A stretch of 17,962 bases of DNA from Fen-178 sp049516835 (GCA_049516835.1 JBEKSR010000116.1:1-17962); one strand, 5' to 3'; counted from the first letter of the stretch, positions 7,284-15,914 are shown. Notes: generated by a model from the sequence alone, not told the origin. Translations and numbers: made by a program.

Positions 7284-7949
7284 ATGAGGAACAGCGAAAC
7301 CGGCGAATTCGAACTGTTGGTGGGCAACCGGCAACTGCTGAGCGGCTTCTTCATTGTGGTGCTGCTGTTCGCCGTGGCGTTCTCCATGGGCTATATCGTG
7401 GGGCGGAACTCCTCGCCTTCGGCCAAATTGCAGACCGAGACGGCTTCCTCGGCGGGCGCCGCGTCGCAGACGCCGGAGACCCGGCCGCAGCCGGTTTCAC
7501 AGGCTCCGGCGGCGGCAGGCGAGGCGCCGGGCGCAGCACCTTCGGGCCCAGGGGGCACCCCGGCTGATGCCGCACGGGGCGCGCCGCCGCCCGCCGACAC
7601 TCCTCCGCAACCTTCCACGCAGCCCGAGCGCGGGGGGGGGAGCCCCTCGGGCCCGGCTGCGCCACCGGCGGCCCCGCCCGCCGCGGCAAGCGCCGCGCCA
7701 CCGGGCCCAGAGGGCGCCCCAACCGAAGCGGCGCCTGGGTCGTATTGGCAGATTCTGGCAACCGCCAGCCAGACCTCCGCCGATGCCATGCGTCAGACCA
7801 TGAAGGACAAGGGCTTCCCGGCGTCTTTGCAGCCCGGCCCCAACAACCTGATCCGCGTGCTGATCGGGCCTTACACCGATAAGCAGTCGCTGGGCCGCGC
7901 CAAAACGGAACTGGAAAACGCCGGCGTCCATCCGGTCCTGATGAAGTAG
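7284..7949 (+). CDS. SPOR-domain protein with a single membrane anchor
   Basis: The 221-residue protein has a short cytoplasmic N-terminus, a transmembrane helix (about 19-40, FFIVVLLFAVAFSMGYIVG), a low-complexity Pro/Ala/Gly linker (about 45-148) and a C-terminal SPOR domain (about 152-221: SYWQILATASQTSADAMRQ through IRVLIGPYTDKQSLGRAK). SPOR domains bind denuded septal peptidoglycan, so a periplasmic, division-linked role is likely. The gene starts three bases after the slipin stop and ends one base before lipA. A run of nine G at 7632-7640 lies in the linker coding region and is a possible slippage site. Confidence 0.85.
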   Translation: MRNSETGEFELLVGNRQLLSGFFIVVLLFAVAFSMGYIVGRNSSPSAKLQTETASSAGAASQTPETRPQPVSQAPAAAGEAPGAAPSGPGGTPADAARGAPPPADTPPQPSTQPERGGGSPSGPAAPPAAPPAAASAAPPGPEGAPTEAAPGSYWQILATASQTSADAMRQTMKDKGFPASLQPGPNNLIRVLIGPYTDKQSLGRAKTELENAGVHPVLMK

Positions 7950-7950
7950 C

Positions 7951-8880
7951 GTGGGCGACTCCCTGGTGCAACTCGGCGCGGGTTTGAGACCCCGGCTTCC
8001 GGCGTGGGCGCGCAAGAGCCGCACCGATTTCGAATCGCTCAACCGGGTCAAGCGCGGGCTGCGCCTCCTGAACCTCCATACCGTGTGTGAATCGGCGCGC
8101 TGCCCCAACATCCACGAGTGCTTCCACCGCGGCGCCGCCACGTTCCTGATTCTGGGCGAGCGCTGCACGCGCGGCTGCGGATTCTGCTCGGTGCCCAAGG
8201 GTAACCCGGCCAGGCACGATATGCGCCTCGACGCCACGGAGCCCGCCAACGTGGCCCGCATGGCCGCCGAAATGAAACTGCGCTACGTGGTGATCACCAG
8301 CGTGAACCGCGACGACTTGCTGGACGGCGGATCGCGCCATTTCGCCGCCACCGTGCGGGAAGTGCGGCGCGCGCTCCCGGAAGCGCGGGTGGAGGTGTTG
8401 ACGCCCGATTTCTGCGGCGACCACGCCGCCATCGCCCGCGTGCTGGATGCCGGGCCGCACGTCTTCAACCACAACCTCGAGACGGTTCCGCGGCTTTACC
8501 GCCGCGTGCGCCCGCAGGCCGATTACCGGCAGTCGCTCGAGGTGCTGGCGTTCGCACGGCGCTATGCGGAAAGCATGCTCGCCAAGTCGGGCTTCATGCT
8601 CGGGCTGGGCGAAACCGAGGAAGAGGTTCGGGCGCTGCTGCGCGATCTGCGCGCGGCGGGCGTCGATGTGGCCACCATCGGGCAATACCTCCAGCCCACC
8701 CGCCGCAACCTGCCGGTGGCCGCATTCATCGAGCCGCGCCAATTCGACGCCTATCGCGACTACGGCATGGCGCTGGGTTTCCGCATGGTGTTCAGCGGTC
8801 CGCTGGTCCGCAGCTCCTATATGGCCGATGCGGTGACCGATGAGGCGGTGCGCGACGAGTCGCGCCGGCCGTCGTGCTGA
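7951..8880 (+). CDS. lipA: Lipoyl synthase
   Basis: LipA inserts two sulfurs into octanoyl groups on lipoate-dependent enzymes, using radical SAM chemistry. The 309-residue protein shows both diagnostic cluster motifs. CESARCPNIHEC (Cys46, Cys51, Cys57) binds the auxiliary, sacrificed [4Fe-4S] cluster, and CTRGCGFC (Cys72, Cys76, Cys79) binds the SAM cluster. The C-terminal RSSY supplies the serine ligand of the auxiliary cluster. Other hallmarks are VVITSVNRDDLLDGG, HNLETVPRLY and KSGFMLGLGE. The start is GTG, one base after the SPOR stop. The stop overlaps the start of lnt. No lipB is visible in the window. Confidence 0.97.
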   Translation: MGDSLVQLGAGLRPRLPAWARKSRTDFESLNRVKRGLRLLNLHTVCESARCPNIHECFHRGAATFLILGERCTRGCGFCSVPKGNPARHDMRLDATEPANVARMAAEMKLRYVVITSVNRDDLLDGGSRHFAATVREVRRALPEARVEVLTPDFCGDHAAIARVLDAGPHVFNHNLETVPRLYRRVRPQADYRQSLEVLAFARRYAESMLAKSGFMLGLGETEEEVRALLRDLRAAGVDVATIGQYLQPTRRNLPVAAFIEPRQFDAYRDYGMALGFRMVFSGPLVRSSYMADAVTDEAVRDESRRPSC

Positions 8881-10331
8881 ACTGGCTGCTGGCACTACTC
8901 TCCGCGGCGCTCCTGGTCCTCTGCTTTCCGCGATTCCAGATCGCGTGGCTGGCGCCGGTGGCGCTCACGCCCCTGCTGATCGCCCTGGCGCGCGAACCGC
9001 GGCCCCTCCGGCGTTTCCTGCTGGGCTGGGCGTCCGGCGTGGTCTACTGGTTCGGCGTCTGCTACTGGATCCAGTTCGTGCTCTCGTTCCATGGCGGCCT
9101 CGGCAACCTGGCCGGCTGGGCCGTGTTCCTGCTGTTCTCGTTCGTCAAGGCGCTGCACATGGGCGTATTCGCCTGGCTGGCGGGAATCCTGATCCGCCGC
9201 TGGTGGGCCGTGCCGGCGGTGGCGGCGCTGTGGGTGGCAATTGAAGCCACGCACGGATCTCTGGGCTTCGCGTGGCTGGCGCTCGGCAATGCCGGGATAA
9301 ATATGGAGCTGCCCATGCGGCTGGCGCCCGTCACCGGCGTGTACGGGCTTTCGTTCGTCTTCATGACGATGGCCGCTGCGCTGGCGCTGGCTTGCCTGCG
9401 GCGCTCGCGTCTGGAACTGCTGTGGCTGATCCTGCTGCCCTTCCTGATCTTCCTGCCGTCCCTGCCGCCCGCCCAGCGCGGCCGTGAGACCGCGCTGCTG
9501 ACGCAGCCCAACATCTCCGAAACCGAGGACTGGACACCCGAATCCATCGACCAGATGCAGCGCCGACAGGTGGCCCTCACCATGCGCGGCGTGCTGGTGG
9601 AAACCAAGCAGCCGCCCTCGATGGTGGTTTGGCCGGAAGTCCCCGCGCCGCTCTATTACGAGGAAGACCCGCGCTTCCGGAGCTACGCCGACGACCTGGC
9701 GCGCGCCACGCAAGCGTCTCTGCTGATTGGCCTGGTGGCGCACACCGCAGGCGGCGCGCCGCTCAACTCGGCCGCGTTGATCTCGCCCGCGGGCGGATTG
9801 GTGAGCCGTTACGACAAGGTGAACCTGGTCCCATTCGGCGAATATGTTCCGTGGCCGCTCGGCCCCATCGCCAACAAGATTTCGACCGAGCTCGGCGACT
9901 TCGCGGCGGGCAAGCACGTAGTGGTCTCTCCCGTGGGCGATCACAAGATCGGCACATTCATCTGTTACGAATCGGTGCTGCCCAATTTCGTGCGCCAGTT
10001 CGCGGCCGGCGGCGCCGAAGTGCTCGTCAACATTTCCAACGACGGCTGGTTCGGCAAGAGCGCCGCGCGCTACCAGCACCTGGAAATGGTGCGCATGCGC
10101 GCGGCCGAGAACCGCCGCTGGATTCTGCGTTCCACCAACGACGGCATCACCGCGACCATCGATTCCGCCGGCCGCTTGCGGGGAACGCTGCCGTTGTACA
10201 CGGAGGCCACGTCCTATACGGGGTTCACGTACATTTCCGAGCGGACGCCGTACACGCGATACGGGAATTGGTTCGTGGCGCTGTGCGCGCTGATGGCGGC
10301 GATGGGTTTGCTGGGGGAGCGGATGCTGTGA
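8874..10331 (+). CDS. lnt: Apolipoprotein N-acyltransferase
   Basis: Lnt adds the third acyl chain to the N-terminal cysteine of lipoproteins at the inner membrane. The 485-residue protein has an N-terminal multi-helix membrane domain (about 3-195) followed by a nitrilase-like domain. Its catalytic triad is Glu255 in WPEVPAP, Lys315 in YDKVNLVPFGEY and Cys364 in FICYESVLP. WFGKSAARYQH and the AAENRRW region are also typical. The start is GTG at 8874, overlapping the lipA stop by seven bases, so the two are translationally coupled. It ends the operon and converges on the methyltransferase gene 13 bp away. Confidence 0.96.
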   Translation: MLNWLLALLSAALLVLCFPRFQIAWLAPVALTPLLIALAREPRPLRRFLLGWASGVVYWFGVCYWIQFVLSFHGGLGNLAGWAVFLLFSFVKALHMGVFAWLAGILIRRWWAVPAVAALWVAIEATHGSLGFAWLALGNAGINMELPMRLAPVTGVYGLSFVFMTMAAALALACLRRSRLELLWLILLPFLIFLPSLPPAQRGRETALLTQPNISETEDWTPESIDQMQRRQVALTMRGVLVETKQPPSMVVWPEVPAPLYYEEDPRFRSYADDLARATQASLLIGLVAHTAGGAPLNSAALISPAGGLVSRYDKVNLVPFGEYVPWPLGPIANKISTELGDFAAGKHVVVSPVGDHKIGTFICYESVLPNFVRQFAAGGAEVLVNISNDGWFGKSAARYQHLEMVRMRAAENRRWILRSTNDGITATIDSAGRLRGTLPLYTEATSYTGFTYISERTPYTRYGNWFVALCALMAAMGLLGERML

Positions 10332-10344
10332 GCGGAGCGCGGGA

Positions 10345-11163
10345 CTATGTCTTGCCAAGACGCCGGTAGTGCTTGTCATCCGTGAACAAGTTCAGAGTCC
10401 CACAGGCCGGACACCGGTACGCCGGAAGAAAAGAAAGCAGGCGGACGAGTTTGTGGCCGCACAAAAGCCGATCCGATGGGTGCCCCGAGCCGCAGCGTAT
10501 ACATACATTAGTCCAGCAGCCGCTGTCGATGTGAGCGGGTGGATTGCCAAAGTAGAGGGCCCAGCCATAGAAACTCAGCCGGGTGCCCAGGAAGCGGTCC
10601 AACAACCGAAGAATATAGGTGGCGAAAAGCAGAGAAGTCTCTGTCCCCCCTCCAAGGAGCCACAATCGCCGGGGGGGACGTGTGCGGCAGTTGTTTCGGT
10701 TGAGAAATGAGAACGACGAACATAGCGGACGGGTGGCCACGTGTTTTAGCTTGGTCGTACGCTCAATCATCGATGCGAGATCGCGCGCGGTAGTGAAGCG
10801 GTTGAGGTGACCGCCACCGCGGGCCAGCCATCGATAGAGCCAATCCGACAGCGTGTTGGAGTCCGGAACCGCCACGTATAGAGCCCCGCTCGATTTGACG
10901 ACCCGGCCTATCTCTTCCAACGCACCCGCAAGATTGTGAAAGTGCTCCAAACTGTGGTTGGAAATCACGACGTCAAAATGACTCGCTGGGAATGGGAGCT
11001 TGGCTGCGTCCGCTTGGGCGAAATTGGTGGAGTGAACGTCGGGACGTTTCACGTCAACCCGGACGACGGCAAAGGAACCGTCGTCCAAAAGGAAGCTGCC
11101 CGCTCCACACCCGAGGTCGAGGATTGCGGCTCCGGGTGCAATGGTTGTCAAAAGCTCGTTCAC
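10345..11163 (-). CDS. Class I SAM methyltransferase with C-terminal zinc ribbon, possibly 5'-truncated
   Basis: The 272-residue protein carries motif I ILDLGCGAGSF (13-23), DVVISNHSLEHFHN (64-77) and GRVVKSSGALYVAVP, typical of the Methyltransf_11 group. The C-terminus has paired cysteines Cys221/Cys224 and Cys251/Cys254, a probable zinc ribbon. Only about 12 residues precede motif I, unusually few, and an in-frame stop that is also the ychF stop lies just upstream, so the N-terminus may have been lost on insertion. The start is GTG at 11163 with no good Shine-Dalgarno. Lower GC and a distinct codon style compared with flanking genes suggest acquisition. The substrate is unknown. Confidence 0.75.
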   Translation of the reverse strand: MNELLTTIAPGAAILDLGCGAGSFLLDDGSFAVVRVDVKRPDVHSTNFAQADAAKLPFPASHFDVVISNHSLEHFHNLAGALEEIGRVVKSSGALYVAVPDSNTLSDWLYRWLARGGGHLNRFTTARDLASMIERTTKLKHVATRPLCSSFSFLNRNNCRTRPPRRLWLLGGGTETSLLFATYILRLLDRFLGTRLSFYGWALYFGNPPAHIDSGCWTNVCIRCGSGHPSDRLLCGHKLVRLLSFLPAYRCPACGTLNLFTDDKHYRRLGKT

Positions 11164-11181
11164 ATCGCGTATGCCAGACCT

Positions 11182-12255
11182 TCAGCCGTGCCGGATCACC
11201 AGCACATCGCCATCCTTGACGATGTACTCTTTCCCTTCCAGCTTGAGCAACCCCTTTTCCCGCGCGCCCGCGTAGCCGCCCAGATCCACCAGCGATTTCC
11301 AGTTCACCACTTCGGCGCGGATGAATTTCTTTTCGAAATCCGTGTGAATCGTGCCGGCGGCCTTCAGCGCGGTGCTGTGAATCGGGATGGTCCAGGCGCG
11401 CACTTCGGTTTCGCCGGCCGTCAGGAAGCTCATCAGGCCCAACAGCGAATAGGTGGCCGAGATCAGCCGCTCCAGCGCGGATTCCCGCAACCCGAAGCTC
11501 GCCAGGTACTCGCGCTGCTCTTCCGCCGGCAATTCGGCCAGCTCCGCTTCGATCTTGCCGCACACCGCCGTCGCCGAGACTTGCTTGCGGCCAGCCAGCA
11601 CGCCTTCGCGATATTCGCGCTCGCGCTGGTGCAGGTTGCCGGCTTCGCTCTCGCCAAGGTTCAGCACGTAGAGCATGGGCTTCTGCGAGAGGAACTGAAA
11701 GCCGCGCATGCGCTTCTCCTCCTCTGCGTCGATCTCCAGTTGCCGTAGCGGGTGGTTCTGTTCCAGAGCGGCCTGGCATTTTTCGAGGAGCTCGAATTCG
11801 CGGTCCAGGTCGGCGCTCTTGATCTTCTTGCGGTCCTTTTCCAGGCGCTCGAGACGCTTTTCGACCACCACCAGGTCGCTGAGGATCAATTCCATCTCCA
11901 CGTCTTCCAGGTCGCGCACCGGATCGAGCGACCCCTTCTCGTGCGGGACGGTGGCGTCCTCGAACAGGCGCAGCACGTGGGCGAAGGCGTCCACCACCCG
12001 CAGGCTGGCCAGGTAGCTGGGATCGCGCAGGCTCTCCTTGGAGACGGACGGCATGTCCACGTACTCCACCGTCGCGTGCGTGACCTTGGGCGGCTCGAAG
12101 AGGCGCGCCAGCTCTTCGACACGCGCATCCGGCACTTGCGCCACGCCGGTGCGCACCGCCGTGGAGCCGATGCGGGTCTCCTGGTGGACTCCGGTGAGGA
12201 TCGTGAACAGGGAAGTCTTGCCTGTCATGGGCAAGCCGATAATGGCGGTTCGCAT
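11182..12255 (-). CDS. ychF: YchF-like (Obg-family) NTPase with divergent nucleotide motifs
   Basis: The 357-residue length and domain order fit YchF: a P-loop domain, a helical coiled-coil insertion (about 115-185) and a C-terminal TGS/DUF933 domain (about 270-355, including KAAGTIHTDFEKKFIRAEVV and KDGDVLVIRHG). YchF binds ribosomes and hydrolyses ATP in stress responses. The motifs deviate: the P-loop is GLPMTGKTS (7-15) instead of GLPNVGKST. The switch II region is VDMPSVSKE (Asp67) instead of the usual DIAGLVKGA-type sequence. The base-recognition block is VLNLGE (Asn199, Glu202). It may therefore be a paralogous subgroup. The gene lies 12 bp downstream of the MoxR gene. Confidence 0.8.
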   Translation of the reverse strand: MRTAIIGLPMTGKTSLFTILTGVHQETRIGSTAVRTGVAQVPDARVEELARLFEPPKVTHATVEYVDMPSVSKESLRDPSYLASLRVVDAFAHVLRLFEDATVPHEKGSLDPVRDLEDVEMELILSDLVVVEKRLERLEKDRKKIKSADLDREFELLEKCQAALEQNHPLRQLEIDAEEEKRMRGFQFLSQKPMLYVLNLGESEAGNLHQREREYREGVLAGRKQVSATAVCGKIEAELAELPAEEQREYLASFGLRESALERLISATYSLLGLMSFLTAGETEVRAWTIPIHSTALKAAGTIHTDFEKKFIRAEVVNWKSLVDLGGYAGAREKGLLKLEGKEYIVKDGDVLVIRHG

Positions 12256-12267
12256 ATTTGGAATGAT

Positions 12268-13251
<984 letters not shown>

Positions 13252-13375
13252 TACAGGTTCATGATACTAAAGATTGGCGGGCCTCAGCCTTTTTGAGCGC
13301 GGGCGCGGAGCCGCGCGGAGCGGTGCGGTGGCGGCGTCTCGCATTTTCGGTTAAACTCGAATTCTGCCCGCCGTT

Positions 13376-13457
13376 CCAGGGCGCGTAGCTCAGTTGGTTA
13401 GAGCGCCTGCTTCACACGCAGGAGGTCACAGGTTCGAGTCCTGTCGCGCCCACCATT
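13376..13457 (+). repeat. 82-bp direct repeat containing the tRNA-Val gene, left end of R-M island
   Basis: The identical stretch runs from three bases before the tRNA (CCA) to two bases (TT) past its CCA end and matches 15833-15914 exactly. Beyond these limits the flanks differ. This is the shape of a long target duplication or attL/attR pair. Confidence 0.8.
13379..13455 (+). tRNA. tRNA-Val (CAC), left copy
   Basis: A full cloverleaf is visible. The acceptor stem GGGCGCG pairs with CGCGCCC. D stem GCTC/GAGC, anticodon stem CCTGC/GCAGG with loop TTCACAC (anticodon CAC at 13413-13415), five-base variable loop, T arm ACAGG-TTCGAGT-CCTGT and encoded CCA (13453-13455) are all present. Anticodon CAC reads the valine codon GUG. 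It forms the left boundary of an island, since an identical copy lies 2457 bp downstream. Confidence 0.95.
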
Positions 13458-13530
13458 TTTTGGGCTCTACGCTAGAAACGTGGGGATAACGCGCGCAGCG
13501 CGCTCGCATCCGGTCTGTGGCTGTGGCATC

Positions 13531-14487
13531 ATGGGCATTCTGCTCATGACCACGCAGGAAGTAATCGCTCTGGCGAGTGCACATCTCGCGTCGCTCGCCG
13601 ACCATACGTTCGACGTACTCACCATTACCAAGCCGGTTTCGCCGGACGCTGCTGTCAATCTGTCCGATATCATCTCGAAGCTGTCGCCACTGCTCGGCAA
13701 CCTCATTGAGTTCAACACGGTTGAGTTTTTGAACAGCAAGGATGAGTTCGAGGGCTTTGGTCTGTGGAGGCGCCAAGATCCCGGCTTCCCGGACACAGTG
13801 TTCATGGGCACTGTGGAGCCAACGCCCGGATTCGAGATCAAGGCATGGTTCCCGTTGGCAACCGAGATCACCGCCCGCTTCAAGGACTCGCAGAATCACT
13901 TTACCGACGACAACACATATGTCGCCATGCTGGCGTGGCTGCCTGAATACGTGATCTACGGAAAGCCCCGCATCATTGATGTGTGCGTTGCGAGTGGGAA
14001 GTCTGTTGCCGAGGCGCGCGACAACCACTACCACAACCCGCCGGACTACCTCGTGCTGGAGCCAGAGGACACCAATGCCCGCACGCGAAACCTCCAGCAA
14101 ACCAACACCAACGGTTTCAAGTTCCAGGGGTCACGTGCCCAGATGGAAGAGGCTACGAGGATTGTGGAATCCTGGGGGACTGGTGGGCGCGTGTATAAGC
14201 CAACCCGCGAGTATCAGGAACTGGTCCACCAACTTCGCGCGCGGTTCAATTATCGCGGTGATACGAACTACGCGAAAATGGACCGGATTGTGCATCCTGG
14301 CATCGAGGAGTTCAAGAAGAAAGTGGATGCGCGGACCGTCAATGGCCTATCTATCGCGCAGTGGAAACATCTGTTGGCTATCAAACACAAGAACAAGGCC
14401 AAGCTGGTGGAGAAAGAGTTGCGGCTCAAGAACGCGCTTGAGGCGCAGCTTGGAATCAAGGTGGACGACCTCGTCGATATTAGCTGA
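13531..14487 (+). CDS. Probable type II restriction endonuclease (PD-(D/E)XK)
   Basis: The protein has 318 residues from the ATG at 13531. Met at 13546 and an upstream GTG at 13480 are also open, and none has a clear Shine-Dalgarno. GFPDTVF followed by GFEIKAW gives a classic PD-X13-ExK active site (Asp88, Glu102, Lys104 from the 13531 start). The basic C-terminal part is rich in Lys and Arg. It converges on and overlaps by eight bases a DNA methyltransferase gene on the other strand, the strongest reason to call it the cognate endonuclease. The family and recognition sequence are not recognised. A 13-bp palindrome (GCGCGC-A-GCGCGC, 13491-13503) upstream may be a control site. GC is lower than the surrounding core. 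Confidence 0.7.
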   Translation: MGILLMTTQEVIALASAHLASLADHTFDVLTITKPVSPDAAVNLSDIISKLSPLLGNLIEFNTVEFLNSKDEFEGFGLWRRQDPGFPDTVFMGTVEPTPGFEIKAWFPLATEITARFKDSQNHFTDDNTYVAMLAWLPEYVIYGKPRIIDVCVASGKSVAEARDNHYHNPPDYLVLEPEDTNARTRNLQQTNTNGFKFQGSRAQMEEATRIVESWGTGGRVYKPTREYQELVHQLRARFNYRGDTNYAKMDRIVHPGIEEFKKKVDARTVNGLSIAQWKHLLAIKHKNKAKLVEKELRLKNALEAQLGIKVDDLVDIS

Positions 14488-15613
14488 GGTACGGCTGGCA
14501 GGTGTCTGCCTTCACGCGCTCCACGCCGTAGTGGAAATAGGTTGGGTCGATTTCCGCAGAGTAGCACCGGCGCTTCGCTGAGTGTGCCGAAACGCACACT
14601 GAGAACAAGCCACCAAACGGCTCCCATACCACATCGCCTTCGTCGCTCGAAGCCTCAATGGTCATGCGCACAAGGTCAACCGGCTTCTGGTTCAGGTGAA
14701 TTGCCCTGCCGCTGTTGCCGTTCAGTTTGACGCGCTCCGATCCGTGAAGCGGTGGACGATCCCAAACGTTCGTGAAGCCATGCGGACAATTAAACTTCGA
14801 GCGCATCCGCGCCCAGTCTTCTGCGGTAGCGGGCCGGACGCCATCCAGAGAGAAATAGGGCCGTCCCTCGGGCACACCGTGGAGGTTGGCGTATTCCTGC
14901 ATCTTGGCGAACATCTCGGGTGGCGGGAAGTACCACAGGTGGTTTTGGTCGAGGTACTTTCTGACGGCCACATCCGCCACGCCGCATGCTTCATTCGCCT
15001 TGCGAAGCGCAAGGCCGGTTCGCTTCCATTCCTGCAATAGCCATTCCTTCAACGGCAAGCCTTGCGCGCACGCTCTTAGCACATATTGAACACAAACCTC
15101 GGTGACAACCGGGAAGCGTCGTATCTTTTGCGTGTTCACGTTCCCGGCGATGTGTGCTTTGCCCTTGTTCCAGACGTTCGCGTTCACGTACCGCCAGCCG
15201 TATTTCTCCAGCACCGGATGAACGGCAGCCCAGCCAACCTCGGAATTCCAGAACCAGAGCGTTGTCTGTGGCGTGGAGTGCCGCGCCCAAGCCGCGACGT
15301 GTGGTTCGTACCACTGCGGCAACCCGAGATGATCGGAGCTGTCGCCGTCGAAACCCAGCACGCCATATCCGCCATCCGAGACGATAACGGTTGGGCTTGG
15401 CCAGTTCCGATAGTGCTGGAGGCTGTCCCCAAGGTACAGGTGGACCAGATCGTTGTGCCACTCCGATTCAGAGGGCGCTTCGGCCCTCGCCACGACGCGC
15501 CCGCGCCCAACAGTGCTTGGGGCCTCGCGCTTTCTTGCCAGCATTGTTGCCGATTCGGTGATAGGTAGGTGTTCCACTGCCTTTGTTCGCCTTTTCTTCT
15601 CATCGGCAATCAT
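14480..15613 (-). CDS. DNA (N4/N6) amino-methyltransferase of an R-M system, beta-class
   Basis: The 377-residue protein starts at the ATG at 15613; a TTG four codons upstream is also open. The order of motifs, catalytic motif IV TVIVSDGGYGVLGFDGD (Ser79-Tyr83 is SDGGY) before the SAM-binding motif EPFGG (331-335) with EID, defines the beta class. The target-recognition region lies between them. LNQKPVDLVRMTIEAS is the motif X-like helix. Most relatives have DPPY at motif IV; SDGGY is a notable variant. The enzyme would protect host DNA by methylating adenine N6 or cytosine N4 at the endonuclease site. A TAGAAT -10-like box is at 15653-15648 on the minus strand, 34 bp upstream of the ATG. Confidence 0.82.
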   Translation of the reverse strand: MIADEKKRRTKAVEHLPITESATMLARKREAPSTVGRGRVVARAEAPSESEWHNDLVHLYLGDSLQHYRNWPSPTVIVSDGGYGVLGFDGDSSDHLGLPQWYEPHVAAWARHSTPQTTLWFWNSEVGWAAVHPVLEKYGWRYVNANVWNKGKAHIAGNVNTQKIRRFPVVTEVCVQYVLRACAQGLPLKEWLLQEWKRTGLALRKANEACGVADVAVRKYLDQNHLWYFPPPEMFAKMQEYANLHGVPEGRPYFSLDGVRPATAEDWARMRSKFNCPHGFTNVWDRPPLHGSERVKLNGNSGRAIHLNQKPVDLVRMTIEASSDEGDVVWEPFGGLFSVCVSAHSAKRRCYSAEIDPTYFHYGVERVKADTCQPYLS

Positions 15614-15667
15614 AGCGCTTTTCAATAGGGCATTTCTGCCGGTACCGATTCTAGCGCAAAAGGCGCC

Positions 15668-15835
15668 TCATGCAGTAGGGTAGACCGGGGCGGCGCACTT
15701 CCCCTTGCCAGCCACCCTTGCTCTCCGCCACGCCCGCAGGAAGTTCCGCAGGTCAGCCCGATCCGGCGTGAGGCGTGGATCGTGCCAGTACTTCCGAGGG
15801 CCGGTGAAGATTTCATACCGCTCTCGGAGGAGCCA
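15668..15835 (-). pseudogene. Possible truncated coding remnant of unknown family
   Basis: The minus strand between the right tRNA and the methyltransferase reads WLLRERYEIFTGPRKYWHDP, then RLTPDRADLRNFLRAWRRAR and a stop (TGA 15670-15668). The composition is protein-like, but there is no start codon, because the frame runs back into the tRNA. It may be the 3' end of a gene cut by the recombination that placed the tRNA there. No family is recognised. Confidence 0.3.
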
Positions 15836-15914
15836 GGGCGCGTAGCTCAGTTGGTTAGAGCGCCTGCTTCACACGCAGGAGGTCACAGGTTCGAGTCCTG
15901 TCGCGCCCACCATT
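15833..15914 (+). repeat. 82-bp direct repeat containing the tRNA-Val gene, right end of R-M island
   Basis: Exact copy of 13376-13457 in the same orientation. The unit length from repeat start to repeat start is 2457 bp. Recombination between the copies would remove the R-M genes and leave one intact tRNA. Confidence 0.8.
15836..15912 (+). tRNA. tRNA-Val (CAC), right copy
   Basis: Base-for-base identical to the tRNA at 13379-13455, including the encoded CCA (15910-15912), with anticodon CAC at 15870-15872. No clear promoter is seen just upstream, so expression of this copy is uncertain although its structure is intact. Confidence 0.92.

Noticed and set aside
5238..7334. Very long minus-strand open frame opposite nfeD and the slipin gene
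   Set aside because: Composition is His/Gln/Arg-rich antisense of high-GC coding DNA; the plus-strand genes have clear domains and catalytic residues.
7351..10379. Two long minus-strand frames opposite lipA and lnt
   Set aside because: Same antisense artefact; no domain is recognisable and the plus strand carries well-defined enzymes.
13379..15912. Ordinary tRNA gene duplication as explanation for the two tRNA-Val genes
   Set aside because: Possible, but the exact inclusion of only an R-M pair and the perfect repeat with sharp flanking divergence fit an insertion boundary better.
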